The notes beneath the pieces were generated by a model that did not search any database, was not told where the DNA came from, and worked only from the letters and a program-made list of their open reading frames with translations. Below, in pieces: positions 43,626-54,801 of a stretch of DNA of 64,000 nucleotides; position 1 is the first letter of the stretch; every line of letters starts with the position of its first letter. The DNA is from Cryptomeria japonica (lineage: Eukaryota > Streptophyta > Pinopsida > Cupressales > Cupressaceae). Location of the stretch: contig NC_081407.1 of assembly GCF_030272615.1 (NCBI RefSeq), forward strand, positions 97,199,897-97,263,896. Direction: 5' to 3'. A program made the translations under genes and the position numbers.

Positions 43626-44427
43626 TGTTAGATTCAATGACAATCCCCAAAATACTGAGAGGGGGAAGGGGAGGAGGGGGGGGGGGGGTGAATCAGTGTC
43701 TAACCGGTTGATAGAATAGTTAAACTTATTTATAACTTTGCAACCCAAAACAGTGTATCGGTAAACAAGAAATAATGCGGTAAACAGAAATAATAGAGAC
43801 AACATAGAAACACACCATAACACAAGATATTTTAATGAGGAAACCCAGTGTGGGAAAAACCTCGGTGGGATTTGTGACCCACAATATTTACTCACTGGCC
43901 AATGAATAAATACTACTTACAATAGGGGCCTGTACATGCAGGAAGGCCATCAGCCTAGAGCTCACTGCTCAATGAAGAGTCTCACTGACTACAAAATGGA
44001 TAATTAAATCCAATACAATGTACTGCTCAAAAGCATCTCTAATGCCTGGTTCAGTACCGGTTTAAGCTCAGTCATTTACCAAAACCTTCGCTGTCCACTA
44101 TATCACCTTATACAATAATTTCTATTCATTCAACCATATCTCCTATTACTACTTCAAAATGACCTAAGAGATCTCATACTTAAATGAGTCTTTACAATAT
44201 ACCATGTCGGCTTACAAAAGATAATTATATTTACAAAACAGTTCACATAAACAAAAATTTATCCCATGTCGGTCTGAGTGCCGGTATGCTTTGTTGGCGG
44301 TGAAATCTGAATGTTGGTGTAAGTGCTTGCCGGTACCGGTGTCTGCCTGTGCATGAAGTTTGTGATGCCGGTTGGTTGCCATCAATGACAACATCAACTA
44401 TTCTCATATGAGTGTAGAATGCCAACA
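43626..44427 (-). repeat. 3' LTR of the non-autonomous element
   Basis: 802 bp. It has an expanded G run near its inner-coordinate end (GGGGAAGGGGAGGAGGG...) compared with the plain GAGAGGGGGGGTG of the partner. It ends GAATGCCAACA. Confidence 0.88.
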
Positions 44428-44624
44428 ATATCCCCATTTGGCATTGATGGCAACACTCATGAGAAAAATCAAAACTGTTATCCCAAAACTGAAATCCAAA
44501 AAGATGTGCTCCCCCTGGGCAAGGGATCTCCTCTGTACATGCATTTTACTCTCTACTACCCCCCCTTTGACATCAATGACAAAAGATGTCATAATCAAAG
44601 AGTACAAAAATGCTGCCTCATCGC

Positions 44625-47600
44625 CTATAACCGGTTGGTTACATTATGAAAAATGTCCGCTAAAACTAGATTCAAACTCTGCATAAACTTGTTACTGTCA
44701 GTTAGAGTTGACTCAGTCCGCTGGATCATACCGGTGAGATAGTGCATTTGCTGCTTCGGTGACCGTTCTCCTTGAACCGTTGCCTTAGATAATTCAACCC
44801 ATTGAGTAATGAGACTGTCCAATTTTGGACCAAGTTTTCTTTTGAGTTCCCGAGCTTTTGACCTTATCCTTGATTTCTCTTTCTCAAGTTTCTCTAACTT
44901 CTCCTAAAAAACTGCCATTTCCTGCTCAAAAACCGAGATAAGTCCCGAAGAACCTAACATATTGTCTGCAATATCATCGATTTCTTTTTGTGTCTTCTTG
45001 ATTTCCTCATCAATATCCTCTGTCAAATAATGAGGTTTAAATGCTTCTCTATATAACTCCTTATACTCTAAAATTGTAGAATTGAGTATCGGTAAAAGTG
45101 TGTCCAAGTGATCGGTACAATTCTTTATAGTGTTCTCAAAGAATGTATTTTTCTCTTTGTCAACTCTTTCCTTAATGGTATCCTCATTCACCTTATCTAT
45201 GGTTAGAACATTATTAGCAATGAATTTGGACAATGTGTCCAATTTACCTAAAGAATCATTAATGTGATCTATTTGACAGTTAGGTGCAATCATCTTCAAG
45301 ATAGGTAAAGTGTTATCAATTGCCTTAAATGCTAAGACATTGCAATCTGTTATCCTCTTGATGGAATCCAATAAAACCTCTGTTATGTTAGTAGGCCTAA
45401 ATTCACCTATAGATGTGCTTGGTTCTGCTATGGGTTTCTTCTGAACAAATGTTTGTCCAATTACGTTCACTATATCCTCTTTATTTCCATCAGATGCTTC
45501 CACTTTACTTACATTTTCTTCCAGTGGATCTGTCTATGTATGTGCTTCTGCCTTTGATGGTTTCTCAGTTTGATTAAGTACCTCTGCAACTGCCGATTTC
45601 CCAGACTCAATATGAACCTTTGCCTTAGATTGTTTCTTAGTCTGTACAACTGCCGGTTTCTCTGATTCCGGTTGCCCTGTGTTAGTTGTCTTATCCTCTA
45701 TAGGTTTCTCAGTCTCTGGTTGCTCAGCTTGTGCCGGTATCTCAGTGTTCTGAGAATCAACAGTTTGTGTCGGTTCCTTTGTCTCTTGAGAGTCTATAGT
45801 GTGGGCCAGTTTCTCAGAGACCTTACTGTCCTTAACATCATTTGTGTTAGCCTCTGCAATTTCTTTGTCCACAACAATGTTTATATCCTGTGTATCCACA
45901 TTCATGGTGAAAAGTATTTCAGACTTCGGGTTAGTATCATCATGAGTTATACCTTCAGTAGCCATATCCGATGGATTTTCTGTGTGTACCGGTGATGCTG
46001 AAGTTAATGGAGGGATGTCTTGAGCTGGTGGAGGGATGTTATCTGTTACTTTTATAGAAGGTACACCACCTACTTTACCTTTTCCCTTGTCTTTCTGATA
46101 TACCTTGAATGTCTTGTCCATTTTCGGTTTGTTTCTTTCCTCTTGCTTTTCCTTCTCAACAAAAAAATATGTCCCATTTATCTGTAGTTTCATCAACAAT
46201 CTCCTTAACCCTTCCAGCCATCAGGCTTACTTGTCGGTGCCCACTGACAAATATAGAACGATTAGCTTCAGATATAAGCTCATCTATCTCTTCCTTAGAG
46301 TTTACCGGATGTACAACCAAAAGTGCTTCAACTTTTAATTTCTTATCAAGTTCCATCACAGATAGTCGTTTAGCCTCAAGTCTCAGATAGAGATCATTAG
46401 GTAAAATATCCACAACCTTAATAAAAAATTTCTTGTAAATATCCAAATGTAGAATAATGCTTTCTTCTATTGTGTCCTTGTCAGAATCTTTAAAAGAATG
46501 ATACCATTTATTTACATTTACCAGATTTCCTTCATGTGTTATTTCATTTAGTAGATCATCCAGTGTAGGGGTAACCGGTGTTTGTTTCTTCTTTGGAGTA
46601 AGTTTCTTTTGTGGTTCCCTAACTGCCTGTTGTTTCTTCCTCTGTGTTCTGGTTTTCTTAAGAGAAGGAGAAGGTATCGGTGGGGTTTTCTTTTTCCTTT
46701 CCACTCTCTTAAACCCAGTACCCTTGCCACTGTCAATGTCAGAAGATGTTACAACCGGTGAAACATGTGCTTCCGGTTGCAGTCCTTCAAGATCACTAGC
46801 TGATATACCACTGATATTCATGACATTTTCCTTGATTTCACTGACCTTCTTAGAGGAATCTCTAATAAAATTTTCTCTTCTTTTTCTCCTCTTCTGCATA
46901 GATACATTACTCTCAATGGTTTCAGCACTACCAAAGAATTTCTCAGATGGCTCCCTAGGTGCATCAAGTAGGGCTTTTGCATATGTTTCCAGAACAGATA
47001 GGTCTACCTCATAACCCATCTTAGTAACCCAAATATTTTTAGGGCTCACTGCTTCCATCCAAGTCTCATCTCTTTTAATAACAAAACAAATTTTTTTGTC
47101 ATACTTATCAACTATGCTCTGCGGTAATCTCTCTCTAGCTCTCATCTTAGTTTGAAAAGATTTAAAGTAGTCTGCAATGTTCTTATCACAATTAGTGCCC
47201 ATACTGGTGAAAGCTTCCTGAATTTGTTTGCCTATCGGGATGTCATAACCAAAATCTTTGTGACCTATGTCGGGTATCTCTTTGGTAAAGTATAGCATTA
47301 AGCATACTAGTAGGTTCCCAAAACAGAAAGTACCTTTCTTATCTCCCTTAATCTTCTTCAAATTGTCAATCAGTTCATCTTTAAGCCATTCACAAACATC
47401 AATCTTAGCATTATTGTTCACCATCTCATATGCACTGTGAATACAAAGGCTAGAAACCGAATTCAGTCTATTTGCATGTGTTGCTTTATATCCAAGTATC
47501 ATACTCACATATCTCACATTTATATCCTTAACATCATTGACTCTAAGTGATATGCTATCAGATGTGGCTCTGGTTAAGCTTGTCACATTCCTGTTAGGTA

Positions 47601-48069
47601 TTTTATTGGTTTTATCATGTCTACTACCGGTTGAAGGTAAACCAGTAACTGCCTTAATTGCTTCCTTGGTTATCTTGCAAACTAATTCTAACCACTTGAA
47701 CTCTCCATGGACTCTGCTCAATAAAAGTCGTACAACTTCCTTTGGAAATTCAGGAATGTTTAGTATTTCTACAAAATCTAAGTCTTCCACAATCTTATGT
47801 TCAGATTTAATCACACTTTGTTCATCGTTAATAACCTCATTAAACATTTTCTTCAAATCCTCAGTCCCTAGGTCTTCTATGTTGCAATGTATGTAGATTC
47901 TAGGGTCTTCAACAAATGCTACACCCTTCGGAATTTTTGAAAAAGCTTCGCCAAAATCATCCTGCTTTGCAATCTCGGGGATAATCTTAAACACGGGTCT
48001 AGGGCGTTTGATGTTTTCAACAATAGTAGGGTTTGCAATAAACTCAAGAACAAAAGATGAGGTTGCCAT
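44625..48069 (-). pseudogene. Very large ORF of unknown family in the non-autonomous element
   Basis: From the ATG at 48069 (MATSSFVLEF) the frame is open for about 637 codons. It shifts at a run of seven A's (46161-46167, plus strand), continues to a TAG at 45536-45534, then to a TAG at 44906-44904, and ends at 44625: about 1,150 codons in all. Residues 1-370 look globular (EFKWLELVCKITKEAIKAV; GTFCFGNLLVCLMLYFTKEI). About 400-520 is basic with nuclear-signal-like runs (QKRRKRRENF, KKTRTQRKKQQ). A Thr/Glu/Pro-rich low-complexity region follows (about 46060-45540) and a coiled-coil C-terminus (45500-44800). I do not recognise the family; it could be a captured host gene or a plant-transposon-specific protein. 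Confidence 0.7.
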
Positions 48070-48373
48070 TTCAAAAGATAAATACCTCTTAACCAAATTT
48101 TTTTGAATGCCTAAAAGTCACTTCGCAGCTTCGCCTTAGAATGCCCTTTCTCAGTTTCGCACTCTCTGAATGTTTGAATGCTTGGTGAGTCGAAAATGAG
48201 GGATTTCCGATGCTTTATAGCCAAAAAGGTTCTTTAAAACCACATTAAATGCTCGTTGGTTAAGTGAAAACTTAACACATCTGCCGATAAATAAGAAATG
48301 TATCTTCTCACCATCAACCGAGGGTAGAATGCATGATTTTCAACTTGCTGCATTACCCCCTAAGGATTATTCC

Positions 48374-49522
48374 TTAGTTAGATGAAGAATCTCCTATCGG
48401 TGGAGGATTACTCTGTTCTATCGGTGTAGAGATAGATTCATCAACTCTCTGATCTCCCTTCTTAATCCATTGTTTTGAAAATTCTTGCTTTATTTCATTT
48501 ACCTTTTCTTTTCCCTTCACACTAGATCCTTTATTGTTCGTCGGTGTAGTCTTGCTTCTACAGAATTTTGCAATATGCCCAATCTTGTTACATGCATAAC
48601 AAGTTACATTATTCCTCTGAATAACATTTTCATATCCTTGACCGGTTTGTGTTCTGCATTGATTAGATAAATGCCCAAATCTACCACAAACATAGCATTT
48701 CACATTCATTCTGCAATTTTCTGGATTATGACCAACTTTATTGCATTTGGAACATTGACCGGTGAGTAAGTTTGTATTCTGATTATTTCCGAATCTGCAC
48801 TGATTTGCTCTATGACCATATTTGTTGCAATTGAAACACTTCCCATTAAATTTATAAGCATTAGGTTGTCTTATCGGTTTACTGTGATCATGATTATTTG
48901 CAATCCCAAAACTTTCTCCATGTTCAAATCCAAGTCCAATTGTATCTCCATCAGGTTTTTGTTTTTCAGCATGTCATCAAGTCTTTCTGAACTTTTCTTG
49001 AATTTGTCTTTGTGTTCATTTACAGTGATCAACTCATTTTCAAGAATGCCAACTTGTCTTGTAAGCTCCTCCTTATCATGTTGCATGTGAATCAGATATG
49101 TCTTTAGCATATCATTTTGATGACAAAGTCTCAAATTTTCATTTCTTGCATCATTAAGTCTCTTAGTCAAGTCTTCTTCATTCTTCTTCCTATCTTCAAT
49201 ATCCTTACATAGCCTCATAGTCATATCTTGCATTTCATTCCTCATGTTACTATTCTCTTGCCTCAACTTATTTGCAATGTCTCTACGATTTTCCTTTTCA
49301 TCATCATCATTCTGCATTTTCTCATGAAGTTCTTTTCTCTTATTTTGTGCTATAACCAGGTTCTCCTAAAGTCCTTTAATGAATTCTTGAGTAGTCCTCA
49401 GATCATCTTCAAGTTTAATATTTCAATTTTTTTGCATCAAAATCTTCAAGAGCTCCTTCCAACCTTTTTCTTAAATTCTCCATCTGTACCGGTTTCAGAA
49501 TCTTCCTCAAGCTGTTAGGCAT
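48374..49522 (-). pseudogene. Gag-like coiled-coil protein with four zinc knuckles
   Basis: An ATG at 49522, only 33 bases inside the LTR, opens a highly charged protein. Two or three frameshifts or stops near 49410 and 49370 interrupt it. 49317-48880 is a long coiled coil (NKLRQENSNMRNEMQDM, NDARNENLRLCHQNDML, ILENELITVNEHKDK). A further frameshift near 48880 leads into four tandem CCHC knuckles: CFNCNKYGHRANQC, CSKCNKVGHNPENC, CYVCGRFGHLSNQC and CYACNKIGHIAKFC (about 48835 to 48580). A Lys/Ser/Pro tail ends at 48374. Zinc knuckles next to the primer site suggest an RNA-packaging nucleocapsid (inference). The coiled coil replaces the usual copia gag core, which I do not see. Confidence 0.75.
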
Positions 49523-49554
49523 TTGCAAATAGAGGACCAGGCTCTGATACCGAT

Positions 49555-50352
49555 TGTTAGATTCAATGATAGTCCTAAAGACACTGAGAGGGGGGGTGAA
49601 TTAGTGTCTAACCGGTTGATAGAATATTTAAACTTATTTATAACTTGGCAACCCAAAATAGTGTATTGATAAACAAGAATTAATGTAGTAAACATAAATA
49701 ATAGAGACAACATAGAAACACACCATAACACAAGATATTTTAACGAGGAAACCCAGTGTGGAAAAAACCTCGGTGCGATTTGTGACCCACAATATTTACT
49801 CACTGGCCAATGAATAAATACTACTTACAATAGGGGCCTGTACATGCAGGAAGGCCAACAGCCAAGAGCTCACTGCTCAGTGAAGAGTCTCACTTACTAC
49901 AAAATGGATAATTAAATCCAATACAATGTACTGCTCAAAATAGCATCTCTAATGCCTAGTTTAGTACCGGTTTAAGATAAGTCATTAACCAAAAACTTTG
50001 CTGTCCACTATATCAACTTATACAATAATTTTCTATTCATTCAACCATATCTCCTATTACTACTTCTTCCAAATGACCTAAGAGATCTCATACTTATATG
50101 AGTTTTTACAATATACCATGTCGGCTTACAGAAGATAATTATATTTACAAAATAGTTCACATAAACAAAACTTTATCCCATGTCGGCCTGAGTGCCGATA
50201 TGCTTTGTTGCCAGTGAAATCTGAATGTCGGTGTAAGCACTTGTAGGTGCTGGTGTTTGCCGGTGCATGAAGTTTGTGATGCCGGTTGGTTGCCAGTTAG
50301 TTGCCATCACTGATAACATCAACTATTCTCATATGAGTGTAGAATGCCAACA
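49555..50352 (-). repeat. 5' LTR of the non-autonomous element
   Basis: 798 bp. It abuts the GGTATCAGAGC primer site (minus strand) at its left edge and the TSD GTTTG at its right. Confidence 0.88.
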
Positions 50353-50479
50353 GTTTGTGCAAGAAAGATCTTAATGGAGAAATGATAACTTCATAACAAC
50401 TATGCATCAACTTACATGGATCTAAACACAAATTAATAATATCTTTAATCGAGAAGATTATAATTTTTCATTGCTAATA

Positions 50480-50734
50480 AGATTATGTTATATTTGCAAT
50501 AGGGAGAGAGTGAGAGATAGGGGTAAAAAGGAGAGCTAGAAGGGGAACGCGTGAGAGAGATGAAAAGATAGAGATAGATGAAGATGGAGAAGGAGAGGGA
50601 GAGGGAGAGATAGAAAGATAAGATTGAGATAGAGAGAGGGTTACGTATAGGGATAGAGAGAGATGGAACAAGAAATATGGAAAGATAGAAATAGAGAGGC
50701 AAAGAGATATAGATATAGAGGTCTAAGAAGAGGG

Positions 50735-50822
<88 letters not shown>

Positions 50823-51169
50823 TGGATGGATGTATAGAGAGGGAGATATGTTTAGAGATCTAGAGGAAGAAAGAGGAAGATAGAGGTAGAGATAAAAATA
50901 GAGAGAGGTAGAGAGTGGTAGAGAGAGAAAGATAGAAGTAGGGAGATAAATAGGAGAGATAGCGAGAAAAAGAGAGAAATATAGAGAAAATGGGAGTGGT
51001 GAGATAGAGATATAAGACAATATAGAGATGAGGGAGAAGGAGATAAAGATAGACAAATAGAGAGTATAGATAGAAAAATAGTTATGGGTAGAGGGAGAGA
51101 GAAATAAGGATATAGAGAGAGGGGGAGAAAGAGAGATGGGAAGAAAAAGAGAGAGATGGAGATATATGA

Positions 51170-51211
<42 letters not shown>

Positions 51212-51366
51212 TAGAGAGATAAATATACACTGGGTAAGATAGAGGTGTGGAAGAGGAAGAGATAGGTGTGAGGAAGAGGGAGGGTGACATTGAGGGGGAG
51301 ATGGAAAGATAGAAAGATAGAAAGATAAAGATATAAGAAACGATATATAGGAAGAGGTAGAGAGGG

Positions 51367-51442
<76 letters not shown>

Positions 51443-51669
51443 AATGCATAAGAGAGAGAGAGAATGAAATATAGATGGAGAGAGAGAGAGAGAGATCTAA
51501 TGCATAAGAGAGAGAGAGAATGAAATATAGATGGAGATGGAGAGAGAGAGATGGGAAGGTAGAGATAGAGGGTGCACTTTAGTGAGAGATAAAGGTAAAG
51601 ATAGAGATAGTAACATGGGGAGAAATAAAAAGTGTGTGAGTGAGAGTGAGATATAGAGATGGAGATAGG
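50480..51669 (+). repeat. Purine-rich simple-repeat tract (GA-dominated)
   Basis: Almost pure purine on the plus strand for about 1.2 kb: pure (GA)n at about 50739-50816, (AT)n at about 51176-51206 and 51367-51391, (AG)n at 51392-51439, and a 56-bp duplicated unit containing TCTAATGCATAAGAGAG (near 51439 and 51495). The open frames on both strands are artefacts of the repeat. The tract resumes after the gypsy insertion at 60169. Confidence 0.92.
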
Positions 51670-53584
51670 TGATAGGAATGCAACCTAGTTTCCCATCAAT
51701 TTGGTTTCTTTGATGGTTTTCTTCTATCCCTTTCCGAGTTCCAAGTCTACCCCTTTAGACTTCTAAGGCCTTCCCTACCATTTGTTTTCTTATCTCACCT
51801 TCCTTAAGCTCACAAAGTAAGCTTGTTCACTAAATCCTTGTAGGGGTTTAAGACACATACACATTCGCTCTCTTTTTGCAAAACCACCCATCTTGTTTGG
51901 TTTAGCAAAATTTTCCCTATGGTTACACAATGTCTCGTTTTCAGGCTTGTAGCCTTCTGGATATTTACCCAGTTCTCAGCAGTTTCCTTCCCCTGCAAGT
52001 TATCTCCTTCAAATTACTGATACTTAGCCGGACTATCATCAAGCTCGCCTAGGCTCAGTATGCAGAAATGGCGATTGCCATTTTCTGGTCTCTCTCAAAT
52101 GAAAACCTACTATACATTTATGGCTCTACTTGACAATCTCCAAAGATCTTGTGGAGTTTCAAGTCAGAGCCATTTGATTATTGCAAATAGGGAACACAAA
52201 CTGAAAAGGAAAGCTTTATTTATAGATCCCAAATTTATTCACGGGTTCAAACCAACAACTCACAGAACAAAGAAATGAAACAATTACATTAACAACATAC
52301 ATGAAACAAACAGAAATGGAACTCTAATTGAAAACCAGAAAATGGACTTCTCTATTGCATTCCAAAAAAACAAAAAGTGTTCTCTGAGGCAATCGACAAA
52401 CCACGATCAATGATCCACGATTAACCATTAGCATCTTACAGATTCCCGTTGGGTCTTTTTATACATACATCCTCTATTTGGAACTCCTCCTATTGGACGA
52501 GATAAATCTCGTTACCAACGGTTTCTATTTGCAACAGCACCGACGGTTTGAAATTTAACCATCTGCGATGGTTTGCATTCATGAGAAACACAATATCCCA
52601 CATGCACCAAGACGTCGGGTCGGTTTGTATTCATAAACACCGACAAGACCATCTTCAGTATCCAAGTGTTTACCTTTTGGAATCTGGTTCGAGCGCACAC
52701 TCGTAGTCGGTCTCTACTCCATCGACCATCGGTAAGACCTCAAATGCATTGCTCTGATCTCTCGATGAACCAGTGGATGACTCCTTCGATAATTGATGAC
52801 ATTCCGATTCTCTGATCTACCTTTATCTGCTTGATCTTTACCTCAGCTGAACTACTCTCTCTTTTGCCACGGTGTTACTTCCTGGTTTGTCCGTGCATTC
52901 AGCTGGGCGCCACCTGACCTGCCACTGGACCGCCACCTCACCAGTCTCTATTTCGTAGGGAATAACTAGAAAGTATCTTCATCATGCACTATAGCGACAA
53001 TCGTCTGATCATCCCGGACTTGCCCACCCATTAACTCGCCTGAGCTGCTCTCTTGTCGGGCCCCACCACTTGGTCGCTAAGTCGTGGGGAATAACTTTCG
53101 TGCATCTTTCCATTGCAGTATAGCGACTGCCGTTGATCCACATTCAACCTGCATGGTCATTAACTCACCTCTTTTTTGCACGTGCTTTGTTGCCAAGTCG
53201 TGAGGATAATCTGGCGATCATCTTCCCATTGCGGTATAGCGACAGCCGTAGGATCATCCGCAATCACCATCCGAATATAGGTCAAGTTAATCATCGGGGT
53301 AACTTGAAACTACTCCTTCCGATACCCAATAACAATACTCCGAGCAATGACGACTTATTGGGTCATCGGGGTAAGTGTGAACCACTCCAAACTTTGGTGA
53401 ACTCATCGGGGTAAGACTTGCCGGTCGGGGGTAGGTCTTGCCGATAAGAGAAATTTTAAAAACTGCAATTAAACAACCATACAAATGGACTAGAGCTAGT
53501 CTTTGTGTATTTACATGACCACTGTAAGGTCTCACAAGCCAAAATTGGTTAAGGGAATTTCAGCCCTTAGGTGCTCCTGCACCA
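51670..53584 (-). repeat. 3' LTR of the Ty3/gypsy element
   Basis: 1915 bp. It contains three imperfect repeats of a CATTGCGGTATAGCGACAGCCG-type phrase (52985-53250) and several ATCGGGGTAA phrases (53290-53420). Confidence 0.9.
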
Positions 53585-53776
53585 TACTCCCCCCAAAACA
53601 AAGAAGTCGAGTGACTGCGCTCAGCAACAAGGAAAGATCAATTCCCGACTTAACAAAGTCTGATTCAAGGACCCAGGTCACTTCAGAATCAGGTTTATGC
53701 ATCCACTTAACCAAATGTTTTATGTAGACCTGCTGTCTAGCTTCTTGAGAACGCGGGAATCCAACACTTTCTCAGC

Positions 53777-54801
53777 CTAAGGCATGGAAGGAGAAAGTAA
53801 TGGCAGGTCGGCAAGTGATTGTTGAACATCTAAAACTTGCGCATCCTCCTTGGGAAGTTGTCCCTTGTAGACAACCAAATCTGCGACATTGAAAATGGGA
53901 GACAAAGTAATATTAGATGGCAAATCAATCTTATAGGCATTAGAGCCATACTTGGCTAAAACTTTACATGGGCCTATTCTCCTCATTTGTAGCTTGCTGG
54001 GAACCCCTTTCTGAAGTTGAGCCTTGTTCAAATGTACCATCACCAAATCTCCAACTGAAAATTGCACATCTCTCCGTGTGGTATCAACTCATCTTTAACT
54101 TTTTGTGAAGAATCTTGGAGAGCTCGCTTGACTTGGTCATGAACCTCCTTCATAGATTGAGCGACATCATCTGCTTGACCACTCCTGTGCGCCAGATTAC
54201 CCAAATCTCATAATTCCATAACACCTCGTGGGTGCATACCATACACTATCTCAAAAGGGCTCTTCCCAGTAGACCTGTTGACACTGTCATTGTACGCAAA
54301 CTCTGCCTGGTGAATAACCTGATCCCAATTCTGTCCATACTCTTTTGTCAAGCACCTTATAAGGTTTCCAAGTGTCCTATTGACCACCTCTGTTTGACCA
54401 TCTGTTTGGGGATAGGTGGAACCAAAAGACAAGTTAGTTCCCAGTCTTTTCCAAAGAGTTTTGCAAAAATGTCTAAAGAATTTGACATCTCTATTTGAAA
54501 CAATACTAATCGGCAAACCATGGATTCTTATAACCTCTTTGAAAAACAAGTGTGCAATGTGACTAGCATCATGGGTAGTTTTATAAGGAACAAAATGTGC
54601 CATCTTACTGAATCTGTCAACAACAACAAAAATGCTATCACAACCAAGCTTTGTTTTGGGTAATCCAACCACAAAATTCATACTTACACATTCCCATGGC
54701 CTTGCAGGAATAGGTAATGGCTGATAAAGACCAACATTAGTAGCTGTACCTTTAGCTTTCTGAAAAACCATACACTGCTCAACATACCTTTAGATATCCC
54801 T
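53777..54801 (-). pseudogene. Integrase of the Ty3/gypsy element, catalytic residues altered
   Basis: The HHCC site begins at about 54895 (HNGCLSGHFG) and ends in CMVFQK, with Phe in place of the last Cys. In the core, the two positions that are Asp in this family are Asn (SMNFVVG and VSNRDVKF); the Glu of QTDGQTEVVNRT is kept. A frameshift near 54085 leads to the C-terminal part (QFSVGDLVMVHLNK, RRIGPCKVLAKYG) ending at 53777. It is not expected to be active. Confidence 0.85.

Larger units (their letters stand above)
43626..50352 (-). mobile_element. Non-autonomous copia-type LTR element with unusual ORFs, TSD GTTTG
   Basis: LTRs at 43626-44427 and 49555-50352 (802 and 798 bp) are bounded TGTTAG...CCAACA on the plus strand. 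The 5-bp repeat GTTTG lies at 43621-43625 and 50353-50357. The element is antisense: the primer-binding site GGTATCAGAGC lies just left of 49555, and a purine-rich AAATGGGGATAT (minus strand, 44439-44428) precedes the 3' LTR. The 5.1 kb interior encodes a coiled-coil/zinc-knuckle protein and a large unknown protein, with no trace of protease, integrase, RT or RNase H motifs in any frame I examined. It must have moved using enzymes supplied by another element. The LTRs differ by roughly 5% by eye, so it is older than the Tat-like insertion. Confidence 0.88.

Noticed and set aside
50445-51290. 281-codon Ser/Leu/Tyr-rich minus-strand open frame
   Set aside because: It is a translation of the purine simple-repeat tract; GA repeats rarely form stops on the complementary strand.
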